In this document: positions 14,879 through 18,260 of the stretch, piece by piece | Numbering within the stretch: position 1 is the stretch's first letter | How the letters are laid out: every line of letters begins with the position of its first letter | From: Actinocrinis sp046724665 | GTDB lineage: Bacteria; Actinomycetota; Actinomycetes; Streptomycetales; Catenulisporaceae | Assembly: GCA_046724665.1 (NCBI GenBank) | Contig: JBKOWZ010000233.1 | Coordinates: forward strand, 1-18,260 | Length of the DNA stretch: 18,260 nucleotides | Reading direction: 5' to 3' | Program-made: the position numbers and the translations under genes | Notes under the pieces: generated by a model | What the model was told of the DNA's origin: nothing | Seen by the model: only the letters and a program-made list of their open reading frames with translations | Databases searched by the model: none

Positions 14879-16279
14879 GTGTTTCTAGACGCGGCTTCGG
14901 GCGAGCCGATGGATCCGGTGGCGCGGGAGGCGTACCTCGCGGCGCTCGACGACGGCTGGGCTGACGCAGACCGCCTGTATGGGGCCGGTCGGCGCGCCCG
15001 AATGCTGCTCGACGCCGCGCGTGAAGCGGTCGCCGAGGTGCTCGGCGCACGCCCGGACGAGACGTTCTTCACCACGTCGGGTACCGCCGCGATCCACCTC
15101 GCCGTCGCAGGCATCGCCGAGGGCCGCTCGCGCGCCGGTCGCCGCATCGTGACCAGCGCCGTCGAGCATTCGGCGGTGCTGCACGCCGCGCAGTTCACCA
15201 CCACCCGACTCGGCGGTACGCACACGACCGTGCCCGTGACGAAGCTCGGCGAGCTACGCACCGACACCCTGGCCGAGGCTTTGGACGACACCGCACTCGC
15301 CTGCGTCCAATACGCAAATCATGAAGTAGGAACCATTCAGCCGATCGAGCGTGTCTGGGAGCTGTGCGCGCCACGCTCCATCCCGCTCCTGGTTGACGCC
15401 TCCGCCGCGCTCGGCCGCATCCCGCCGCCGCAGCGCTGGTCCGCGCTGGTCGGATCGGCACGGAAGTGGGGCGGCCCGGCCGGTGTCGGCGTCCTTGCCG
15501 TGCGCAAGGGGACCCGTTTCGCCGCGGCGTGGCCGGAGGACGAGCGCGAGCGTGGGCACGCCCCCGGTCCGGTGAACGTCCCGGCCATCCTCGCGGCGGC
15601 GGCTGCGCTGCGCGCGCGCGAAGCCGAGCGTGAGAGCGTCGCCGCACGTCACAGCGATCTTGTCGCGCGGATCCGGGAGGAAGTCGCTCGAACGATCCCG
15701 GACGTCGAGATCGTCGGCCACCCGGAGCAGCGGTTGCCGCACATCGTGACGTTCTCGTGCCTGTACGCCTCAGGCGAGGCGCTGCTGCTGGAGCTGGACC
15801 GATCCGGCTACGAGGTCTCCTCCGGCTCCTCGTGCACGGCCTCGACTCTGACGCCGAGTCACGTGCTGGAGGCGATGGGCGTGCTCAGCCACGGAAACGT
15901 GCGGATCTCGCTGCCCTGGCGCGTCACCTCGGAGCAGGTCGCCCGCTTCCTCGCCGACCTTCCCTCCATCGTCGCCAACGTCCGTGCCGAAGCCCCCGCT
16001 GCTCCCTCCGGCTCCGAACAGACCTCCCCCACCCCCACGGCGGGCCCCCTGACCATCGACGCCATCGGTCTCAAATGCCCCATTCCGGTGATCGAGCTCG
16101 CGAAAAGGATCGATCGGGTGCCGATCGGTGCCACCATCAGAGTGCTGGCGGACGACCCGGCGGCGCGGCTCGACATCCCGGCCTGGAGCGAGATGCGCGA
16201 GCACAGCTACCTCGGCGAGTCGCCGGTGCCCGAGCACGGCGAAGCGGCCGTCGCGTACCTGGTCCGACGGGAGCACTGA
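14879..16279 (+). CDS. Cysteine desulfurase fused to TusA sulfur carrier
   Basis: 466 residues from the GTG at 14879 (AAGGA five bases upstream). A TTG at 14843 would add 12 residues encoded by the repeat, so it is less likely. Residues 1-370 are an IscS/NifS-type PLP enzyme: His97, Asp173 (LLVDASAAL), PLP Lys196 (GSARKWGG) and catalytic Cys319 in SSGSSCTAS. A Pro/Ser/Thr linker (about 371-390) leads to a TusA domain (391-466) with the CPIP motif (Cys400). The desulfurase takes sulfur from cysteine as a persulfide, and the linked TusA could accept it directly. The acceptor (tRNA thiolation, cofactor or Fe-S) is not shown. Similar fused proteins are known in Streptomyces. The gene is divergent from ctaC. 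Confidence 0.92.
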   Translation: MFLDAASGEPMDPVAREAYLAALDDGWADADRLYGAGRRARMLLDAAREAVAEVLGARPDETFFTTSGTAAIHLAVAGIAEGRSRAGRRIVTSAVEHSAVLHAAQFTTTRLGGTHTTVPVTKLGELRTDTLAEALDDTALACVQYANHEVGTIQPIERVWELCAPRSIPLLVDASAALGRIPPPQRWSALVGSARKWGGPAGVGVLAVRKGTRFAAAWPEDERERGHAPGPVNVPAILAAAAALRAREAERESVAARHSDLVARIREEVARTIPDVEIVGHPEQRLPHIVTFSCLYASGEALLLELDRSGYEVSSGSSCTASTLTPSHVLEAMGVLSHGNVRISLPWRVTSEQVARFLADLPSIVANVRAEAPAAPSGSEQTSPTPTAGPLTIDAIGLKCPIPVIELAKRIDRVPIGATIRVLADDPAARLDIPAWSEMREHSYLGESPVPEHGEAAVAYLVRREH

Positions 16280-16333
16280 CCTGCCCGCGACGCCGAGCCG
16301 AGCCGAGCGAAATGGCCTCGGAACCATGGAACC

Positions 16334-16351
16334 CGGCGGTGCCCACCGCCG
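16334..16351 (+). terminator. Possible terminator after the desulfurase gene
   Basis: A short perfect hairpin, CGGCGGT (16334-16340) and ACCGCCG (16345-16351), has a GCCC tetraloop and lies 55 bases past the stop codon. No U tract follows. It may be a weak terminator or a structure in the leader of the next gene. Confidence 0.4.
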
Positions 16352-16419
16352 TCCAAGGTAATCGAGCGTCGCGCATCGAGCGTCGGCAGTGGGATCCGAG
16401 CCGGAAGGGATGGTGGCCA

Positions 16420-16983
16420 ATGGTCGGCAGCCTTCTGCGTAGCCGCGCGGCGGTCGGCGCGGCGCTGGCCGTAGCAGCGGGACTCGCCTCGGCCCTCACC
16501 GCGTGCGCGAGCGGCACCAGCAACAGCCCGGTCGGCGCCGCTTCCGTTTCCGTCCCCGCACCCTCCGCCCCCTCCGCCACACCCAGCGCATCGCCCCCGA
16601 CCACACCCTCCCCCTCCCCCTCCACGGTCAACCCCGGCGGCCCGATGAGCACAGTGCCCGCTCCGAGTTCTGCCCCACCGGCACTCACAGTCACAACGCC
16701 GCCGGCCAAGTCGAAGTACGTCCCGATCGAACAGGAAACCCGCTCCCCCGACGGCCGCACGCTCTACCTGGAGACCGAAGCGCGCGGCGGCGCCTGCGGC
16801 CAGTTCGCCGTGGTCCTGCGCGAATCGACCTCCGACGTGCACGTAGGCCTGGCCCAGCTCGAACCCCCGGCCAACGTGATGTGCCCGATGTACATCGGCC
16901 CGCGCAGATTCACGGTCAAGCTGTCCAGCCCCGTAGGCGCCCGCCCGGTGATCGACCTGGCCACCGGCAAGCCGGTGCGATGA
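16420..16983 (+). CDS. Small secreted lipoprotein of unknown function
   Basis: 187 residues from the ATG at 16420, with AAGGGA nine bases upstream. A hydrophobic signal (about 8-28) ends in the lipobox LTAC, with lipidated Cys29, so the protein is anchored to the outer face of the membrane. Residues 33-95 are a disordered Ser/Pro/Thr/Ala linker of the kind used to hold a domain away from the membrane. The C-terminal domain (about 98-187) is a small beta-rich module with two Cys (in GGACGQF and ANVMCPMY) that may form a disulfide. I do not recognise the domain. An 11-bp direct repeat, ATCGAGCGTCG (16361-16371 and 16375-16385), lies just upstream. The long frame open upstream of the ATG is antisense-like shadow of the previous gene. 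Confidence 0.75.
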   Translation: MVGSLLRSRAAVGAALAVAAGLASALTACASGTSNSPVGAASVSVPAPSAPSATPSASPPTTPSPSPSTVNPGGPMSTVPAPSSAPPALTVTTPPAKSKYVPIEQETRSPDGRTLYLETEARGGACGQFAVVLRESTSDVHVGLAQLEPPANVMCPMYIGPRRFTVKLSSPVGARPVIDLATGKPVR

Positions 16984-17107
16984 TGCACAGGACGATGAGG
17001 TGACTCTTCGTGACAAAATTCGCCCGAAAATCTTGGCCCGAGCGGGAACCACCCTGGCGATACGGCCGTTTAACTCTACAGAGGGCAGGATCAGGCATTA
17101 CACTCTG

Positions 17108-17306
17108 TGATGCGGACCTTTGCTGAAGGGGCATCAGAACACAGGGGACAAATCTGAAGACTCGCGCCCGCAGGGCTCTCCCCCCGGCCCTGCGGACGCT
17201 GTAGCGGATCCCGGGCAGCCACCCGTCGGCGCACGGGTGCGGGATCCGGCGCACAAAGGCAGGGCCCCCGCCATCGTTTGTGGGTAGCGATGGACGGGGG
17301 CCCTGC
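17108..17306 (+). ncRNA. Candidate structured small RNA, 6C-like
   Basis: Three hairpins stack in 200 bases without a gene. Hairpin 1 pairs TGATGC (17108-17113) with GCATCA (17131-17136) around an inner CCTT/AAGG. Hairpin 2 is a 9-bp stem (17168-17176 with 17187-17195) whose 10-base loop contains six consecutive C (17180-17185). Hairpin 3 pairs CGGATCCCG (17205-17213) with CGGGATCCG (17240-17248), then a 6-base bulge and CACCCGT/ACGGGTG. A strong terminator ends the array. This recalls the actinobacterial 6C RNA family (hairpins with C-rich loops), but only one loop has six C, so the family assignment is a guess. A 3'-UTR of the lipoprotein gene is the main alternative. Confidence 0.42.
17259..17306 (+). 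terminator. Very strong intrinsic terminator hairpin
   Basis: GCAGGGCCCCCGCCATCG (17259-17276) pairs with 17288-17306 over 18 bp with a single bulged A (17294) and an 11-base loop. It is the most stable hairpin in the window. It ends the transcript of the upstream lipoprotein gene and/or the candidate small RNA. No U tract follows. Confidence 0.8.
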
Positions 17307-17340
17307 TGCGTCTCCGGGTCTGCAGGTCTGCGCGGTCGCG

Positions 17341-17417
17341 TGTCTGCGTGTCTGCGTGTCTGCGTGTCTGCGTGTCTGCGTGTCTGCGTGTCTGCGTGTC
17401 TGCGTGTCTGCGTGTCT
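17341..17417. repeat. Tandem repeat: nine copies of TGTCTGCG
   Basis: Nine perfect copies of the 8-bp unit TGTCTGCG run from 17341 to 17412, with a partial tenth (TGTCT) to 17417. Shorter imperfect echoes precede it (GGTCTGCG at about 17325). A unit of 8 bp does not keep a reading frame, so the Cys/Val/Arg-rich or Arg/His/Thr-rich peptides it would encode are not credible. It begins 34 bases after the terminator. Perfect copies point to recent slippage. Confidence 0.9.
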
Positions 17418-17483
17418 AGAGCTTTGCAGCCGCTGCGTGTACGGAAAGTTGTGTGCGGAGCGCTGACCTTCCAGGCCAACAAG

Positions 17484-17719
17484 CTATGCGGTCAGCAACC
17501 GCAAACCGTGGTGGTCTGCGTAGTACGCGAAGTCCTTCACATTGAAAGTCGCGAGTGGCAGGCCGCAGGTCGGACAACACGCAGCGATCCAAAGACACCG
17601 TCCACGGCTAGTTCGCGCACATCGTCGATCGGCTTGGCGTGCTTCTCTCGCAGGAGCTCCTCGATCGAGCGGCGCTGGTGGCGCGGAAACGGCTCGGCAT
17701 GCGCCGCTTCGGCGATCAT
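17484..17719 (-). pseudogene. Remnant of a VapBC-like toxin-antitoxin pair
   Basis: The minus strand starts with a textbook site, AAGGAGG four bases before an ATG at 17719. The frame gives SIEELLREKHAKPIDDVRELAVDGVF (residues 18-43), which looks like the N-terminal two thirds of a short antitoxin of a PIN-toxin operon. Homology stops near 17591. From 17564, in another frame, the sequence reads GLPLATFNVKDFAYYADHHG, then LRLLTA and a stop at 17484. That is a typical C-terminus of a PIN-domain (VapC-like) toxin, including the Asp of the NVKDF motif. The antitoxin C-terminus and most of the toxin are missing, so one internal deletion of roughly 400 bp is inferred. The family calls are by recognition, not search. 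The toxin cannot be active. Confidence 0.62.
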
Positions 17720-18056
17720 CCTGCCTCCTTCGCAGCCATGACGTCGGTTACACAGCACGGCGCCACCAGAGTAAGCCGATCACGCACCCGGCGATCCGAG
17801 CAAGGTCGGGCGTCGTCTTGAGAGCGCAGTTTGGTTCCTCGACGTACAACTTCGCGCAGGACGCGCAGTAGCTGGGGATCAGGCTTGGCACGGATGTGAT
17901 CCGGACTGGGGCGGATCCGGTTTCGTGTGTTGGGCTTCGGCGGCAAGTTGCAGATCGGTCTCTGCGTGCGCGCTCGCGCCACCTTTGGGACACTCGAGCT
18001 CTACATTGCATGTACGCGCAGTACTGGGCTGCCTGGTCTGAGGGGGTCACGGCCGC
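17720..18056. other. Intergenic stretch without recognised features
   Basis: About 340 bases between the toxin-antitoxin remnant and the Trypco2-like gene. Open frames exist on both strands, but they lack ribosome sites, show no consistent codon bias and resemble no family I know. The GC content is slightly lower than in the core genes. It presumably holds the promoter of the gene starting at 18057 and the promoter of the dead toxin-antitoxin unit. No clear -35/-10 pair was found. Confidence 0.5.
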
Positions 18057-18260
18057 ATGGGGATCGAACTCGCCGCCTTGTTGGCGTCGCTGCGATCGGA
18101 GATCGATCGGGCGCGGCTTGACGCGGCTGGCCGGGACGTGCGGTTTCGGGTGGACTCCATTGATCTGGAACTCCAGGTGGCGGTGGAGAAGTCGGTGGAG
18201 GCGGACGCGGGGGTGCGGTTCTGGGTGGTGTCGCTCGGCGGCAAGGGCACCGCGACGTCT
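18057..18260 (+). CDS. Trypco2-like domain protein (partial)
   Basis: The first 68 residues of a gene cut by the window edge. The ATG at 18057 has GGGGG ten bases upstream, a slightly long spacing. The sequence MGIELAALLASLRSEIDRA, followed by VRFRVDSIDLELQVAVEKS and VRFWVVSLGG, fits the small Trypco2 (trypsin co-occurring) domain: an N-terminal helix then beta strands. In actinobacteria such proteins are commonly encoded next to a trypsin-like serine protease. They belong to NTP-dependent conflict systems with effector-associated domains. They are cytoplasmic and their biochemical role is unproven. The next gene on the plus strand, outside the window, would be the test. Nothing upstream suggests a partner. 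Confidence 0.72.
   Translation, partial: MGIELAALLASLRSEIDRARLDAAGRDVRFRVDSIDLELQVAVEKSVEADAGVRFWVVSLGGKGTATS

Noticed and set aside
17020..17160. Cyclic di-AMP (ydaO-type) riboswitch ahead of a wall-hydrolase gene
   Set aside because: A GGGAACC is present at 17044-17050, but the GGGGTGAA and CCCGTCAGC elements expected of that family are missing, and no hydrolase gene follows.
17341..17417. CRISPR array
   Set aside because: The unit is only 8 bp and there are no spacers; it is a simple tandem repeat.
17280..17741. Plus-strand frame encoding a CLRVCVSA repeat protein
   Set aside because: It is made by the 8-bp tandem repeat, overlaps a terminator and the toxin-antitoxin remnant, and has no ribosome site.
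17748..18050. 100-codon minus-strand frame in the right intergenic region
   Set aside because: No ribosome site, no recognisable family, unusual Cys/Arg/Trp composition, and it overlaps the likely promoter of the gene at 18057.

Overview
The window comes from a high-GC actinomycete, probably a Streptomyces-like or Catenulispora-like organism. The evidence is the strong GC bias, leaderless-looking and GTG/TTG starts, the actinobacterial form of the respiratory chain (three-helix Rieske protein, diheme cytochrome c, four-subunit aa3 oxidase with CtaF), and a lone trpD beside a receiver-like protein. The genus is inferred, not shown.

Layout. The left end (1-3272) holds the start of an unidentified minus-strand gene, a coiled-coil/NYN nuclease-fold protein, and a divergent pair: a rhomboid protease overlapping a stand-alone Lrp/AsnC ligand-binding domain protein. 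A strong hairpin at 3239-3272 separates these from the minus-strand operon ctaE-qcrC-qcrA-qcrB (3296-7592), which encodes cytochrome oxidase subunit III and the cytochrome bcc complex. Divergent from ctaE is a small degenerate receiver-domain protein followed closely by trpD. Next come a DUF4259 protein and an L,D-transpeptidase, both on the minus strand, and then the second respiratory operon ctaC-ctaD-ctaF (11472-14609). Together the two operons supply QcrA, QcrB, QcrC and CtaC, CtaD, CtaE and CtaF of the bcc-aa3 supercomplex, which oxidises menaquinol and reduces oxygen.

The right end (14782-18260) runs on the plus strand. It has a cysteine desulfurase fused to a TusA sulfur carrier and a small lipoprotein. 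About 1.07 kb without an intact gene follows. This stretch has three stacked hairpins ending in a strong terminator (a candidate small RNA), nine tandem copies of an 8-bp repeat, and the remains of a toxin-antitoxin (VapBC-like) pair on the minus strand. The window ends inside a gene for a Trypco2-like domain, a family known from actinobacterial protease-linked conflict systems. The left 16.9 kb looks like conserved core genome. The last 1.3 kb looks accessory and holds most of what is unusual.
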